Shown one piece after another: positions 1 to 9,458 of a stretch of 33,059 nucleotides of DNA (position 1 is its first letter; the number at the start of each line of letters is the position of its first letter). This DNA is from Desulfuromonadales bacterium (lineage in GTDB: Bacteria; Desulfobacterota; Desulfuromonadia; Geobacterales; Pseudopelobacteraceae). The stretch spans positions 1-33,059 of the forward strand of contig JACAAY010000055.1 in assembly GCA_013377095.1 (NCBI GenBank). The letters are read 5' to 3'. The position numbers and the translations under genes are program-made. The notes beneath the pieces were generated by a model. That model had not been told where the DNA came from. It searched no databases and saw only the letters and a list, made by a program, of their open reading frames with translations.

Positions 1-25
1 GATCATACAAGGGGCTTTCCTCAAG

Positions 26-44
26 CCACCCGCTCTGCGGGTGG
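26..44 (-). terminator. Hairpin downstream of the NtrC-type regulator
   Basis: A perfect 7-bp stem (CCACCCG / CGGGTGG, loop CTCTG) lies 47 bp past the stop of the regulator gene. It has no T tract on the minus side, so it is at best a weak or Rho-assisted terminator or an mRNA-end stabiliser. The rest of positions 1-90 shows nothing else. Confidence 0.3.
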
Positions 45-90
45 TCATGACTGAGCACAGGATGAACAGGCGGACGTCTCGCGCTCCAGT

Positions 91-1455
91 TTACCTGGAT
101 GGCAGAGCAATCCCGTACTTCTCAATCCGGTAGATCAACGTATGCCGCGGAATGCGCAGGAAACGCGCCGCCGCGGTCTGGTTCCAGGCGTTGCGTTCCA
201 GCGCCTCAACCACCACTTCCCGCTCCAGCTGTTCCAGGGAATAACCCTCCGCAGGCAGGTTGATAACGGAGGCTCCCGCTGAGGAACTCTGCTTCCGGAT
301 ACCGAGGTTCTCCGGCAGATCGGCGAGGGTGATGGCGTCACTGTTGCGCATGATCAGCAGCCGTTCCACCATGTTTTCCAGCTCCCGCACATTGCCGGGC
401 CAGGAATATGCCGAAAGCGCGGCCAGGGCCGGGGCGTCAAAAACCACCTGCTGGCAGCCGTGTTTTGTGCAGAAGTACCTGAGCAGCAGCGGTATGTCGT
501 CGCGCCGTTCCCGCAGGGGAGGCAACAGGATCGGAATGACCGCCAGCCGGTAATAGAGGTCTTCGCGGAAATTCCCGCTTGCCAGGGCCTGGTCCATGTC
601 CAGGTTGGTGGCGGCCAGCACGCGCACATCAAGTTTGAGTGGCCCGGGTCCACCCACCGGTTCCACCTCCCGCTCCTGGAGCACCCGCAGCAGCTTGGGT
701 TGCAGCTCCAGCGGCAGGTCGCCGATTTCGTCCAGAAAAAGCGTTCCCCCTTCGGCCTGCTGGAATTTACCGCTTTTGTCCCTGATGGCACCGGTAAAGG
801 CACCCTTGACATGGCCGAACAACTCGCTCTCCAGCAGGTCGCGGGGAATGGCGGAACAGTTGATGGCCACAAAGGGGCCCTTGCGGCGTCCGCTCTGGCT
901 GTGGATCGAGCGGGCCACCAGCTCCTTGCCGGTCCCCGATTCACCGCTGATCAGCACCGATGCCTCGCTGTCGGCCACTTTGCGAACGGTGGCGAAGACC
1001 TTTTCCATGCCTGGCGATGAACCGACAATGGTACGGAAATCGGAACGGTCAATCAGTTCGCTCTGCAGACGTCTATTCTCCGTTGCCAGCCGGGAGAACT
1101 GGAGCGCTTTGTCCACGGTCAGCTTCAGGGCGTCACGGTTGAACGGCTTGGTGACATAGTCGTAGGCGCCTGCTTTCATGGCTTCAACGGCGATATCGAC
1201 GCTACCGAAGGCGGTGATGATGATCACCAGAGTTTCCGCCGAGCGCTCCTTGATGTTTTTCAGCACCTGCATGCCATCCATGCCGGGCATCTTCATGTCG
1301 GTGATTACCAGCGCCGGAGAAACTTCGGCGAACAGGCGCAGCCCTTCTTCGCCCGAAGCGGCGGCGGTCACTTCGTAACCAGCCTGCTGGAGGTTGTATT
1401 CCAGAACACGTCGCAGGGAAGTGTCGTCGTCGATGATCAGGATTTTAGGTGTCAT
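91..1455 (-). CDS. Sigma54-dependent NtrC-family response regulator
   Basis: 454 aa with the standard three-part layout. The receiver domain (about residues 3-118) has the acidic cluster D9-D11, phosphoacceptor D53 in TDMKMPG and the conserved Lys in TKPF. The AAA+ sigma54-interaction domain (about 140-375) shows Walker A GESGTGKE, the GAFTGA loop that contacts sigma54, and Walker B TLFLDEIGDLP. A Fis-type helix-turn-helix ends the protein (NQTAAARFLRIPRHTLIYRI). The ATG overlaps the stop of the upstream kinase gene by 4 nt, so the two are translationally coupled and almost surely cognate. It should activate RpoN promoters when phosphorylated; the targets are not visible. Position after phoU hints at, but does not prove, a link with phosphate or a co-regulated nutrient. 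Confidence 0.93.
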   Translation of the reverse strand: MTPKILIIDDDTSLRRVLEYNLQQAGYEVTAAASGEEGLRLFAEVSPALVITDMKMPGMDGMQVLKNIKERSAETLVIIITAFGSVDIAVEAMKAGAYDYVTKPFNRDALKLTVDKALQFSRLATENRRLQSELIDRSDFRTIVGSSPGMEKVFATVRKVADSEASVLISGESGTGKELVARSIHSQSGRRKGPFVAINCSAIPRDLLESELFGHVKGAFTGAIRDKSGKFQQAEGGTLFLDEIGDLPLELQPKLLRVLQEREVEPVGGPGPLKLDVRVLAATNLDMDQALASGNFREDLYYRLAVIPILLPPLRERRDDIPLLLRYFCTKHGCQQVVFDAPALAALSAYSWPGNVRELENMVERLLIMRNSDAITLADLPENLGIRKQSSSAGASVINLPAEGYSLEQLEREVVVEALERNAWNQTAAARFLRIPRHTLIYRIEKYGIALPSR

Positions 1456-2561
1456 GCTGCTTCCCCCATCTGCAGAACCGGCAGGCTGACAATGACTGTT
1501 GTCCCCAGTCCGACCTCACTCTCCACCTCCAGCGTTCCGCCATGCCCCTCGATGATCTTTTTGGTGATTGCCAGCCCCAGTCCGCTGCCATCAGGTTTGG
1601 TGGTGAAGAACGGTTCGAAGATTCTGGTCAGCGCTTCCGGATCGATCCCCTGGCCGCAGTCACGGAAAACGATCCGGCAGGCCTCTTCATCTGTTTCGGA
1701 GATTGACATGCTTACGTTTCCGCCGGGCGGTGTTGCCTGGAGAGCGTTGATGACAAGGTTGAGAAAAGCCTGGCGCAGCTTTTCCCCGTCGCCCCTGACG
1801 AGCGTCTCGCGATCCGAAGGCTCCAGGATCAGTGCGACCTTGCGCTCTTTGGCGTCATTTGACACAAGGGTGGCGATGGTCTCCAGTTCCTCGCGGATGG
1901 AACACTGCTTCATCTCCGACGGCTGCGGCTTGGCCATGCGCAGGAAATCCTCCACCACTCGGTTCAGCCGTTCGGTCTCCCTGATCTGGATATCAATAAA
2001 TTCATACTTGGGATCGCCCGGCTGGTAATCGTCCTTGAGGATCTCGGCCGTACCCCGGATTGAACCCAGGGGGTTGCGGATCTCATGGGCCAGCACCGCC
2101 GCCATCTCACCCAGGGTGGAGAGCTTTTCAGAACGCCTCAACTGTTCTTCAATAGCCAGAATACGCTCCGACTGCCGTTGCAGTTTGCGGTAGGATTCCT
2201 CTAGCCCCTGGGCGGTCTTCTGCAGTTCAACACTCCGTTCCCGCTCACGCTGGGACAGCAGGCCGGTTACGGCGCCGACGATATTGTAGAGCACAATTTC
2301 CAGGTACTTCTCGATCTCCACCACCAGCTCATCGCCCCACTGGAAGAGAATGTGGGGCGCGTAGGCGATGCTGACCACCAGCGAACAGAGCAGTCCGCCC
2401 CGGAAGCCGAACCAGAGCGCGGCCAGAATGATGGGGAAGTAGTAGAGGCGCTGGAAGATGTCATGCAGGTAGGGGAGATGCAGCGGCGTCAGGTAGTGCA
2501 GCAGGCTGATGGCGATGATACAGGTGATGATGATTCCGATGCGCAGGGTGGGTAGTTTCAT
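1452..2561 (-). CDS. Membrane-bound sensor histidine kinase, partner of the NtrC-type regulator
   Basis: 369 aa from the ATG at 2561; a TTG at 2600 in the same frame would add 13 residues, and neither start has a clear Shine-Dalgarno. The first ~105 residues are strongly hydrophobic with about four membrane segments and little periplasmic loop, so the signal is probably sensed in or near the membrane. A coiled-coil linker (about 105-145) follows, then the HisKA H-box LAHEIRNPLGSIRG with catalytic His near residue 159. The HATPase domain has N-box LVINALQATPPGG, DCGQGIDP and GSGLGLAI. It resembles the ZraS/AtoS-type kinases that pair with NtrC regulators. Transcribed toward the regulator gene with which it overlaps (ATGA). 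The ligand is unknown. Confidence 0.9.
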   Translation of the reverse strand: MKLPTLRIGIIITCIIAISLLHYLTPLHLPYLHDIFQRLYYFPIILAALWFGFRGGLLCSLVVSIAYAPHILFQWGDELVVEIEKYLEIVLYNIVGAVTGLLSQRERERSVELQKTAQGLEESYRKLQRQSERILAIEEQLRRSEKLSTLGEMAAVLAHEIRNPLGSIRGTAEILKDDYQPGDPKYEFIDIQIRETERLNRVVEDFLRMAKPQPSEMKQCSIREELETIATLVSNDAKERKVALILEPSDRETLVRGDGEKLRQAFLNLVINALQATPPGGNVSMSISETDEEACRIVFRDCGQGIDPEALTRIFEPFFTTKPDGSGLGLAITKKIIEGHGGTLEVESEVGLGTTVIVSLPVLQMGEAA

Positions 2562-2755
2562 GGTTATGGTTATAATGCAGGCAAAGGAAAGAGCAAACAA
2601 AAAACTATTACGGGGATGGAAGGTTGTGTACGACGGTAAACTTCTTTGCAGTGGCGTACGTGGTAACTACATAAGGCTGGTTGGGTTTGCCCGTGCTGCG
2701 GCATGTGACCCTGATCAACTGGCATGCATATGTTCAGTTTTTTATATGTGCAGGG

Positions 2756-2784
2756 ATGATACGGTTTTTGAAAGGGGAGTTCAA
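2756..2784 (-). promoter_or_regulatory. Candidate sigma70 promoter of the histidine kinase-regulator pair
   Basis: On the minus strand TTGAAC (2779-2784) is separated by exactly 17 bp from TATCAT (2756-2761), a good -35/-10 pair in the phoU-kinase gap. It would start a transcript near 2749 with a leader of about 190 nt, so the kinase pair need not depend on pst operon read-through. Confidence 0.5.
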
Positions 2785-2863
2785 TGGTAATGATGGCGGG
2801 ATGTATCCATTCAGCCGTTTAATTTGCAGCTAGTGAGGTTAGTATGACGCCATGTTTAACAGA

Positions 2864-2894
2864 ACCGGCCGTTTTCTTGGGAAAAAAGGCCGGT
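2864..2894 (-). terminator. Hairpin after phoU, possible end of the pst operon
   Basis: Inverted repeat ACCGGCC / GGCCGGT (7 bp) with a 17-nt loop, 60 bp past the phoU stop. The T content after the stem on the minus strand is modest (TTCTGTT), so termination is plausible rather than certain. The gap 2562-2953 otherwise contains only the candidate promoter at 2756-2784. Confidence 0.4.
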
Positions 2895-2953
2895 CAGCTG
2901 AATGTGCTCTTTCTGTATGGATCCGTATGCTGTCGAGTGGCACACAAACCCGC

Positions 2954-3625
2954 CTATGGGCTCGTGTGGCGGATATCCTTGCCCTTGACCATGAAGATCA
3001 CCATCTCGGCGATGTTGGTGGCATGATCCGCTATCCGTTCCAGGCATTTGGAAATGTAGTTGAGCTTGATGGCCCTGGTGATGGTGGTGGGGTCTTCGAT
3101 CATGAAGGTCAGCAGTTCGCGTTGAATCTGGACATTCAGATCATCCACGACCTGGTCGTCGGTACAGACCTTGATGGCCAGATCCACGTCGCCGTGCACA
3201 AAGGCGTCCAGCGCTTCCTTGACCATCACCTCGGTCCAGTGAGCCATGCGCGGGATGTCGATGTACGGTTTGAGCGGCGGTTCCTCGTTGAGCTCCCTGA
3301 CCCGTTTGGCCACGCTGGTGCACTGGTCGCCGATGCGCTCCAGGTCGGTGACGATCTTGAGTGCCAGGGTGATGAAGCGCAGGTCTCTGGCGGCCGGCTG
3401 ACGCAGGGCCAGCAGTTGCAGACACTTTTCATCGATGGCAACTTCCAGCCCGTTGACTTCACGATCCATGGCAATGATGCTGTCTGCCAGGACCGAATCG
3501 CGGTCGCCCAGCGATTTGACCGAGCCGGCGATCATCAGCTCAACCTTCCCACCCATGGCAAGTATGCTTTTTCGTAAGGCGGCCAGTTCCGAATCAAAGG
3601 ACGCGCTGATATGTTCTCGTTCCAT
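2954..3625 (-). CDS. phoU: Phosphate-signalling regulator PhoU
   Basis: 223 aa, the normal length of PhoU. It has the two-fold repeated helical-bundle pattern: the first half holds DRDSVLADSIIAMDREVNGLEVAIDEKCLQ and the second ends with NYISKCLERIADHATNIAEMVIFMV. These are the metal-coordinating acidic/helical repeats typical of the family. PhoU is a cytoplasmic peripheral protein that links the PstSCAB transporter to PhoR and restrains PhoR when phosphate is plentiful. The ATG at 3625 follows GAGAGGAATAT, a good ribosome-binding site. It is the last gene of the pst operon, 36 bp after pstB. Confidence 0.95.
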   Translation of the reverse strand: MEREHISASFDSELAALRKSILAMGGKVELMIAGSVKSLGDRDSVLADSIIAMDREVNGLEVAIDEKCLQLLALRQPAARDLRFITLALKIVTDLERIGDQCTSVAKRVRELNEEPPLKPYIDIPRMAHWTEVMVKEALDAFVHGDVDLAIKVCTDDQVVDDLNVQIQRELLTFMIEDPTTITRAIKLNYISKCLERIADHATNIAEMVIFMVKGKDIRHTSP

Positions 3626-3661
3626 ATATTCCTCTCAAAGCGGGTGAAGGTGTATGTACGG

Positions 3662-4438
3662 CTAACCGAAACGACCGGTGATGTAATCCTCGGTCTGCTT
3701 TTTTTCGGGATTGGTAAAAATTGATTTTGTCGAGCCCACTTCGATCAGTTCCCCAAGATAGAAGAAGGCGGTCGTGTCCGATACCCGGGCGGCCTGCTGC
3801 ATGTTGTGGGTGACGATGATTATAGTGTATTTTTCTTTCAGTTCGTCAATCAATTCCTCGATCTTGAGGGTTGAAATCGGATCCAGAGCAGAACAGGGTT
3901 CGTCCATCAGGATGATATCCGGGTTAACGGCGATGGCGCGGGCAATGCAGATGCGTTGCGCCTGACCACCGGAGAGCCCCAGAGCCGAGTCGTTCAGACG
4001 GTCTTTGACCTCATTCCAGATGGCGGCGTTTTTCAGGCTGCGCTCCACCGCTTCATCCAGAACGGCCCTGTCGCTGACACCCGCGATGCGCAGGCCATAA
4101 ACGATGTTCTCGTAAATCGACTTGGGAAAGGGGTTGGACTGCTGAAAAACCATCCCTATCCGGCGGCGCAGGGAGATGACATCCATGTCAGGGGTGTTGA
4201 CCTCCTGCCCCTCAAAGGTGATGCTTCCCTCGATGCGCACATTGTCGACCAGGTCGTTCATGCGGTTGAAACAGCGCAGAAGGGTGGATTTGCCGCAGCC
4301 CGAGGGGCCAATGAAAGCGGTCACCTGGTTGCGGGCCATGGAGAGGTTGATGCTTTTCAGCGCCTGTTTATCGCCGTAATGCAGGTTCAGATCCTTTACC
4401 GCCAGGATTGCTTCCGCTGCGTCCCTGTTGTGTGTCAT
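3662..4438 (-). CDS. pstB: Phosphate ABC transporter ATP-binding protein PstB
   Basis: 258 aa from the ATG at 4438, chosen because AAGGAAA sits 6-7 nt upstream; an ATG at 4459, next to the pstA stop, would add 7 residues but has no ribosome-binding site. Walker A is GPSGCGKST, the Q-loop is in [17 protein letters not shown], the ABC signature LSGGQAQR, Walker [14 protein letters not shown], and the switch His lies in [10 protein letters not shown]. The PstB-specific segments RCFNRMNDL and the phosphate-transporter C-terminus are present. It powers PstC-PstA in the inner membrane and takes part in PhoR signalling through PhoU. Confidence 0.96.
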   Translation of the reverse strand: MTHNRDAAEAILAVKDLNLHYGDKQALKSINLSMARNQVTAFIGPSGCGKSTLLRCFNRMNDLVDNVRIEGSITFEGQEVNTPDMDVISLRRRIGMVFQQSNPFPKSIYENIVYGLRIAGVSDRAVLDEAVERSLKNAAIWNEVKDRLNDSALGLSGGQAQRICIARAIAVNPDIILMDEPCSALDPISTLKIEELIDELKEKYTIIIVTHNMQQAARVSDTTAFFYLGELIEVGSTKSIFTNPEKKQTEDYITGRFG

Positions 4439-4460
4439 TGTCGTTTCCTTGCCACTCATA

Positions 4461-6059
4461 TCAGAAATTCGAGGTTATGTACCGTTTTCTCATCTTTGTT
4501 CGTAAATGGATTGCAACGCTGCTGGCAATGATGACGATGGCAATCAGCAGCATGGTGGTGACATAGACCATCGGCTTGGCCGCTTCCACGTTGGGTGATT
4601 GGAAACCCACGTCAAAGATGTGAAAGCCCAGGTGCATGAACTTGCGGTCCATGTGGAAAAAGGGGAAATGGCCGTCGAAGGGGAGGGTTGGGGCCAACTT
4701 GACCACGCCGACGATCATCAACGGTGCCACCTCACCAGCGGCCCGTGCCATGGAGAGTACCAACCCGGTCATGATGCCGGGGGTTGCCATGGGAAGCAGT
4801 ATTTTAATCAGGGTCTGAAACTTGGTTGCGCCCAGGGCCAGCGAACCCTCGCGGATGCCGCGCGGAATGGAGGCAAGGGACTCTTCGGTGGCGATGATCA
4901 CTACCGGAACCGTCAGCAGCGCCAGGGTCAGGCTCGACCAGAGAATGCCGCCCGTGCCAAAGGTCGGTGTTGCGATACGCTCCGGAAAGAAGAGCTTATC
5001 AAGGCTTCCGCCGATGCCGTAGACAAAGAAGCCGAGACCGAACACGCCGTAGACGATTGAGGGAACACCGGCAAGGTTGTTGACCGCAATCCGCACCAAG
5101 CGGGTCAACAGGCCATCATGGGCGTATTCGCGCAGGTAGACCGCCGCAATGACGCCGAAGGGGAGCGAGAAAACGCTCATCAACAGCACCATCATCACCG
5201 TTCCGAAAATTGCCGGAAACAGTCCACCCTCGGTGTTTGATTCGCGAGGATCATCCAGGAGCAGTTCGCGGATGCGCCCCGCATAGGCGGCGGTTTTTTC
5301 AAACAGTGACATGGCATTGGGGCGCTGAATCCGGATGATTTCCGTCAGTGCCACCTCTTTTGCGCCACCGCTGGCATCGACCAGCTCAGCCTTGAAACGG
5401 CCCAGATCGCTCTGCTGCGAGCTCATCTGCTCGTTGAGCGTATTAAAGCGGGTCAGGAGATCGTCTCTGCTGGCGGACAGTTCCGTAATTGATGCAGAGT
5501 TCTGTTGCCGGCCGTTGTATTCCAGTTTGAGGAGCTTCAGACGGAGGCGTTCGGCACTGAAATTCAGGTCGGACATGCTGTCTTTCAATTTTTGAATCGT
5601 CTCAAGCCGGGGTGTCAGGGCCTTCCTGGCAAGACTGAGCCGCTGCCACGGCTCGCTCGCGGTTTCGGGAATAAGTCTATCAGCCTGGACACTCTTCAGA
5701 AAACCGACATAGTTGCCATTTTCCCTGCGCTCCACCAGAACTGCATCCTGTGGAATGCTGCGGGTAACGATTTCCGATTCGTCAAGCCAGCGGAAGTCCT
5801 GACCGAGTACATCGCGATTGGATACCTTGATCTGGATCCGCCGTGTGCCGTTGATGGGGTTTTTCTCGGTGGCCATCAACTCGCCCAGTGCGATTGTGCC
5901 GTCCTTGAGTTCGTACCGCACCAGTTCGCGGGGCCAGAAATAGCCGAGTCCATTTGTCATGACCACTCCAATCAGTGTCATGGTCATGATCATCACGATG
6001 GCGAGGCCGGCGCCGGTCAGCAGCACATAGGGCTCACCGGTTTTCAGGTAGGTTTTCAT
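4461..6059 (-). CDS. pstA: Phosphate ABC transporter permease PstA, long form
   Basis: 532 aa starting at the ATG at 6059, 2 bp after the pstC stop; the same open frame continues upstream to 6389 but only inside pstC. The N-terminal membrane segment ([22 protein letters not shown]) is followed by about 230 residues of predicted periplasmic sequence with heptad-like stretches (around 175-250). Then comes the standard permease core with the EAA-type loop ([37 protein letters not shown]). Classic PstA has about 290 residues; the extended form with a DUF3333-type insert is known from other proteobacteria and occurs together with long PstC, as here. Together with PstC it forms the phosphate channel. 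Confidence 0.93.
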   Translation of the reverse strand: MKTYLKTGEPYVLLTGAGLAIVMIMTMTLIGVVMTNGLGYFWPRELVRYELKDGTIALGELMATEKNPINGTRRIQIKVSNRDVLGQDFRWLDESEIVTRSIPQDAVLVERRENGNYVGFLKSVQADRLIPETASEPWQRLSLARKALTPRLETIQKLKDSMSDLNFSAERLRLKLLKLEYNGRQQNSASITELSASRDDLLTRFNTLNEQMSSQQSDLGRFKAELVDASGGAKEVALTEIIRIQRPNAMSLFEKTAAYAGRIRELLLDDPRESNTEGGLFPAIFGTVMMVLLMSVFSLPFGVIAAVYLREYAHDGLLTRLVRIAVNNLAGVPSIVYGVFGLGFFVYGIGGSLDKLFFPERIATPTFGTGGILWSSLTLALLTVPVVIIATEESLASIPRGIREGSLALGATKFQTLIKILLPMATPGIMTGLVLSMARAAGEVAPLMIVGVVKLAPTLPFDGHFPFFHMDRKFMHLGFHIFDVGFQSPNVEAAKPMVYVTTMLLIAIVIIASSVAIHLRTKMRKRYITSNF

Positions 6060-6061
6060 GG

Positions 6062-8296
6062 TTAATACCGTCCGTATTTCTTGCGGAAACGCTGGCGCAT
6101 CGCCTCGGCTATGGTGTTGATGATAAAGGTGAATATGAACAGCAGCACAGCTGACAGAAACAGCACCCGGTAGAGAGAACCATCCAGGGGCGCTTCCGGT
6201 ATTTCGACGGCGATATTGGCGGACAGCGACCGCAGACCGTTGAAAATGCTCCAACTCATGATTGGTGTGTTGCCGGTTGCCATCAGGACGATCATGGTTT
6301 CGCCGATTGCCCGGCCAAATCCGATCATGACCGCGGAGAAAACGCCGGGCAGCGCCGAGGGAAGCACAACCCTCCAGGCGGTCTGCCATCTGCTGGCGCC
6401 CAGTGCCAGGGAAGCGGCGGTCAGATTGCGCGGCACATTGGAGATGGCGTCCTCGGCAATGGTAAAGATGACCGGTATGACCGCAAATCCGAGGGCGATG
6501 GAGATGATGATGCAGTTACGCTGGTCATAACGCACACCCAACGTGCTGTACAGCCACTGTTTGAAGTCACCGGCAAAGTACGAGACTTCCACCAGGCCGG
6601 ACAGGCGCCAGGAGAGATAAACGCCCAATAGTACGATCGGGATCAGTATGATGAATTCCTTGCCACGGCTCAAGTGATCCAAGCGGGAAGCGGGGGTGAT
6701 CTTTTTCCAGAACAGCAGAAAGATGAAGACCAGCGCCGGAACGATCACCATGGCCGTGAACAGCGATAGCAGGGATTTGTCCACCAGCGGCGCCAGCCAG
6801 AGTCCGGCCAGAAAGCCGACCACCACGGAGGGGATGGCGGCCATGATCTCCACCGCCGGTTTGATGCACGATTTGAGGGTCGGCGCCATGAACTGGCTTG
6901 TGTACAGTGCCCCGCAGAGTGCCATGGGGATGGCAAACAACATGGCAAAGACGGTGGCCTTGATGGTCCCGAACAGCAGTGGAGCGAGGCTCATCTTGGG
7001 TTCAAAGTCATCGTTGGAACCGGATGACTGCCAGACATATTCCGGTTTGTCGTAGCCCTCGTACCAGACCTTGCCGAACAGCGTCCCAACGGAAATTTCC
7101 GGGTGGGGGATGCTGAGTCCCCAGACCGTGACTGTCCCGGATGAATCCAGAACGGTCAGGGACGTTCCCTGGGATGAGAGCGTTGCCTGTTGAACCGGAG
7201 CCGTGCTCTTTGCGACGGTAAGCAGGGTCCGCTCAGAGGTTGAGTGGTCGATGCGCAGGTCGCCGGCGGCATCCAGCGAGAGCAGTGATTTGTTGCGAAA
7301 TGATGGAGCGATCATCACAACCGCGCCCCGGTGGTTCGGGAGCGTATGGATACGGGTCAGTCGCTTGTCCTGACCGCTGCCGGCGCTGGTGACCGGGAAC
7401 CAGACGGAATAGCCGCCACGCGCATCACCGATAGCCAGGGAAAAATCGCCCAGTGTCAGGTTGAGCGCGGTTACGGCAACGCCGCCGGTAGCGGCAACCG
7501 TGTCGATCAGCCGTGGAGCGCCCGGTTCGGACAGATCCCAGCGTAGCACCCAGCCGTTTTTCGTTCCGGCGTACAGGTAGTGCCCCTTCTGATCCAGAAT
7601 GACCGCGGAAATAGCGCCGGGAAGTTTGTCACCGATTTCGGAAGAAGCGGTTTTGGTTGATTGATTGCCCAGCAGATCCTTCTCCGTCAGACGGTGCTGT
7701 ATGCTGAAACGGCCGCTGGGCAACTGGTCGACCCGCATGGCGCCCTTGTCTTCTATCCTGCGGACAAAAGTTCTCTCAGCAGGACCATGACCGGTAAAGA
7801 AAAGGTCGTCGTTGGCGGTAAGCGCCGCGGTTACCGCAGGTTTCGTGGTGGAAGGGTCGCCGGAAGCGGTGAAGGCGATGGTGACGGAACTGACCGCGCC
7901 GTTGTTCCAGATCAGGTTGTAGGTGGCTTTTCCAAGAACGTCCGCGGACAGAACCCTGGTTGCGCCTGTGGGGATAACCGGCGACTTGAGTGTCTCCAGC
8001 AGACGTCCGCTGGTCGCTTCGATAAAGTGAAATGAGCCGCTGTCATCCAGCAGAAAAACCCGTTGCCGGGAGTCGTCGCTTCCGCTGGTTAGTATCCTGA
8101 TGTCTTTCAGCTGCGATGGCAGGGAACAGGAGGAACTGATTTCGGCATGGGGCGTGTAGAAAAGCGGTAGCGCCACCCGTGCGATCATTACCAGAATCCA
8201 GACCACCGATACAATGACCAGTATGCCTCCGACTTTGATGAACCATTCGGCCAGCCGGTCGTGACGCCGAGATTTTTCCGTGATGTTAGTTTTCAT
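6062..8296 (-). CDS. pstC: Phosphate ABC transporter permease PstC, long form
   Basis: 744 aa from the ATG at 8296; the longer open frame up to 8368 would be translated from the hairpin after pstS and is rejected. Residues about 20-45 form a membrane segment. About 50-410 is a periplasmic beta-rich region with repeated short strands of WD40/beta-propeller flavour (for example GHYLYAGTKNGWVLRWDL). The permease core follows, with the loop EDAISNVPRNLTAASLALGASRWQTAWRVVLPSALPGVF. Ordinary PstC has about 320 residues; this extended form is seen in Pseudomonas and relatives. No good Shine-Dalgarno precedes the ATG, so lower translation than pstS is expected. Confidence 0.92.
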   Translation of the reverse strand: MKTNITEKSRRHDRLAEWFIKVGGILVIVSVVWILVMIARVALPLFYTPHAEISSSCSLPSQLKDIRILTSGSDDSRQRVFLLDDSGSFHFIEATSGRLLETLKSPVIPTGATRVLSADVLGKATYNLIWNNGAVSSVTIAFTASGDPSTTKPAVTAALTANDDLFFTGHGPAERTFVRRIEDKGAMRVDQLPSGRFSIQHRLTEKDLLGNQSTKTASSEIGDKLPGAISAVILDQKGHYLYAGTKNGWVLRWDLSEPGAPRLIDTVAATGGVAVTALNLTLGDFSLAIGDARGGYSVWFPVTSAGSGQDKRLTRIHTLPNHRGAVVMIAPSFRNKSLLSLDAAGDLRIDHSTSERTLLTVAKSTAPVQQATLSSQGTSLTVLDSSGTVTVWGLSIPHPEISVGTLFGKVWYEGYDKPEYVWQSSGSNDDFEPKMSLAPLLFGTIKATVFAMLFAIPMALCGALYTSQFMAPTLKSCIKPAVEIMAAIPSVVVGFLAGLWLAPLVDKSLLSLFTAMVIVPALVFIFLLFWKKITPASRLDHLSRGKEFIILIPIVLLGVYLSWRLSGLVEVSYFAGDFKQWLYSTLGVRYDQRNCIIISIALGFAVIPVIFTIAEDAISNVPRNLTAASLALGASRWQTAWRVVLPSALPGVFSAVMIGFGRAIGETMIVLMATGNTPIMSWSIFNGLRSLSANIAVEIPEAPLDGSLYRVLFLSAVLLFIFTFIINTIAEAMRQRFRKKYGRY

Positions 8297-8336
8297 AGGG
8301 TTGTGGATCGTATGGATTGTGTCGTCACATGAAAAA

Positions 8337-8378
8337 CCCCCTCCCGCTGGCGGCCCCCGAGGGGCCACGGGGAGGGGG
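8337..8378 (-). terminator. Strong hairpin terminator/attenuator between pstS and pstC
   Basis: Outer arms CCCCCTCCC (8337-8345) and GGGAGGGGG (8370-8378) enclose a second stem GGCCCC / GGGGCC (8352-8366). On the minus strand the stem is followed by TTTTT. It therefore looks like a true intrinsic terminator 22 bp after pstS. Partial termination here would give the binding protein in excess over the membrane subunits, a common design in ABC transporter operons. Confidence 0.85.
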
Positions 8379-8399
8379 TGAGAAAATACAACGGTCTGG

Positions 8400-9365
8400 T
8401 TATTTCAGGGTATGGAGTTGCTCGTCAACCAGTTTTGATGTCAGCGGATCGTAGCCATCCTTGACGACGATTTCCTGACCTTCCTTGGAGAGTACGTATT
8501 TGAGGAACTCTTCAGTTAGCTTGGGCAGCGGCTGGCCCGGTTTCTTGGCTACATAGATGTAGAGCATACGGCTCATGGGGTATTTACCGTTCAGAACATT
8601 TTGATAGGTAGCTTCCGCAGCGGGACCGCCATCCTTCTCGGAGAGAGGCACGGCGCGCACGCCCGAGGTTGCGTAGCCGATGCCGGAATAACCGATGGCG
8701 GAGATATCCTTGGCAACGCCTTCAACAACCGATGCAGAGCCGGGCTGCTCCTTGACAGTGTTCTTGAAGTCGCCTTTCTTGAGAGCGTGCTCCTTGAAAT
8801 AACCATAGGTTCCCGAAGCCGAGTTGCGGCCATACAGGCTGACCGGCATGTTGGCAAGTTTACCAGTTACTCCCAGCTGACCCCAGGTGGTGACATCGGT
8901 GTGCCCGCTTTTGTGGGTCTTGGAAAAGATGGCATCGACCTGGTCAAGGGAGAGGGATTTTATGTGGTTGTCCTTGTTGACGAATACGGCCAGGGAGTCA
9001 AGCGCCACGCCGATTTTGGTCGGTTTGTAGCCGTATTTCTTTTCAAAGGCCTCAATCTCGGTGCCCTTCATCTCGCGGGACATGGGACCCAGTTGGGCGG
9101 TTCCGGCAGTCAGAGCGGGAGGGGCGGTGCTGGAGCCCTTGCCTTCGATCTGCAGGTTGACGTTGGGATATTTCTTCTTGAACCCTTCGGCCCAGTAGGT
9201 CATCAGGTTGTTGAGTGAGTCGGAGCCAACACTGTTGAGGTTGCCGGCAACACCGGCAGTGGGGGTGTACTTCTTGATCTTTGCATCCACATGCGTTTTT
9301 TCGGCCTGCGCCGATGCGACCGACAGCGCCAGTAACGCTGCTGTGACAATTGCTTTTTTAACCAT
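8400..9365 (-). CDS. pstS: Periplasmic phosphate-binding protein PstS
   Basis: 321 aa from the ATG at 9365, preceded by a near-perfect AAGGAGG. A signal peptide spans about residues 1-22 and ends in ASAQA before EKTH. The mature protein shows PstS family motifs: VGSDSLNNLMTYWAEGF near the N-terminus, the phosphate-binding segment around KGSSTAPPALTAGTAQLGPMSR, and YGRNSASGTYGYFKEH. It delivers phosphate to PstC-PstA. A Pho box and -10 element lie 44-77 bp upstream. It is followed by the hairpin at 8337-8378, which likely makes it the most abundant product of the operon. Confidence 0.96.
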   Translation of the reverse strand: MVKKAIVTAALLALSVASAQAEKTHVDAKIKKYTPTAGVAGNLNSVGSDSLNNLMTYWAEGFKKKYPNVNLQIEGKGSSTAPPALTAGTAQLGPMSREMKGTEIEAFEKKYGYKPTKIGVALDSLAVFVNKDNHIKSLSLDQVDAIFSKTHKSGHTDVTTWGQLGVTGKLANMPVSLYGRNSASGTYGYFKEHALKKGDFKNTVKEQPGSASVVEGVAKDISAIGYSGIGYATSGVRAVPLSEKDGGPAAEATYQNVLNGKYPMSRMLYIYVAKKPGQPLPKLTEEFLKYVLSKEGQEIVVKDGYDPLTSKLVDEQLHTLK

Positions 9366-9408
9366 AAAATCCTCCTTAGATATGTGCGTGTCGTGTGACG
9401 TGGCCGAT

Positions 9409-9442
9409 ACCTTAGCACACAAATGTTACGGTGGTGTTACAG
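9409..9442 (-). promoter_or_regulatory. Pho box and -10 element of the pst operon
   Basis: On the minus strand two 7-bp direct repeats CTGTAAC and CCGTAAC are separated by 4 bp (9425-9442), the spacing of the E. coli Pho box. Ten bp downstream is TAAGGT (9409-9414), suitable as a -10 in a promoter where PhoB replaces the -35 contact. Located in the 93-bp gap between phoR and pstS. Confidence 0.8.
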
Positions 9443-9458
9443 GATCGGAAACAGTTTG

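Noticed and set aside
6060..6389. N-terminal extension of the pstA reading frame
   Set aside because: It lies wholly inside pstC, has no membrane or family sequence, and the ATG at 6059 begins the expected membrane segment right after the pstC stop.
8297..8368. N-terminal extension of pstC from 8368
   Set aside because: The extra residues are translated from the terminator hairpin after pstS; family sequence begins at the ATG at 8296.
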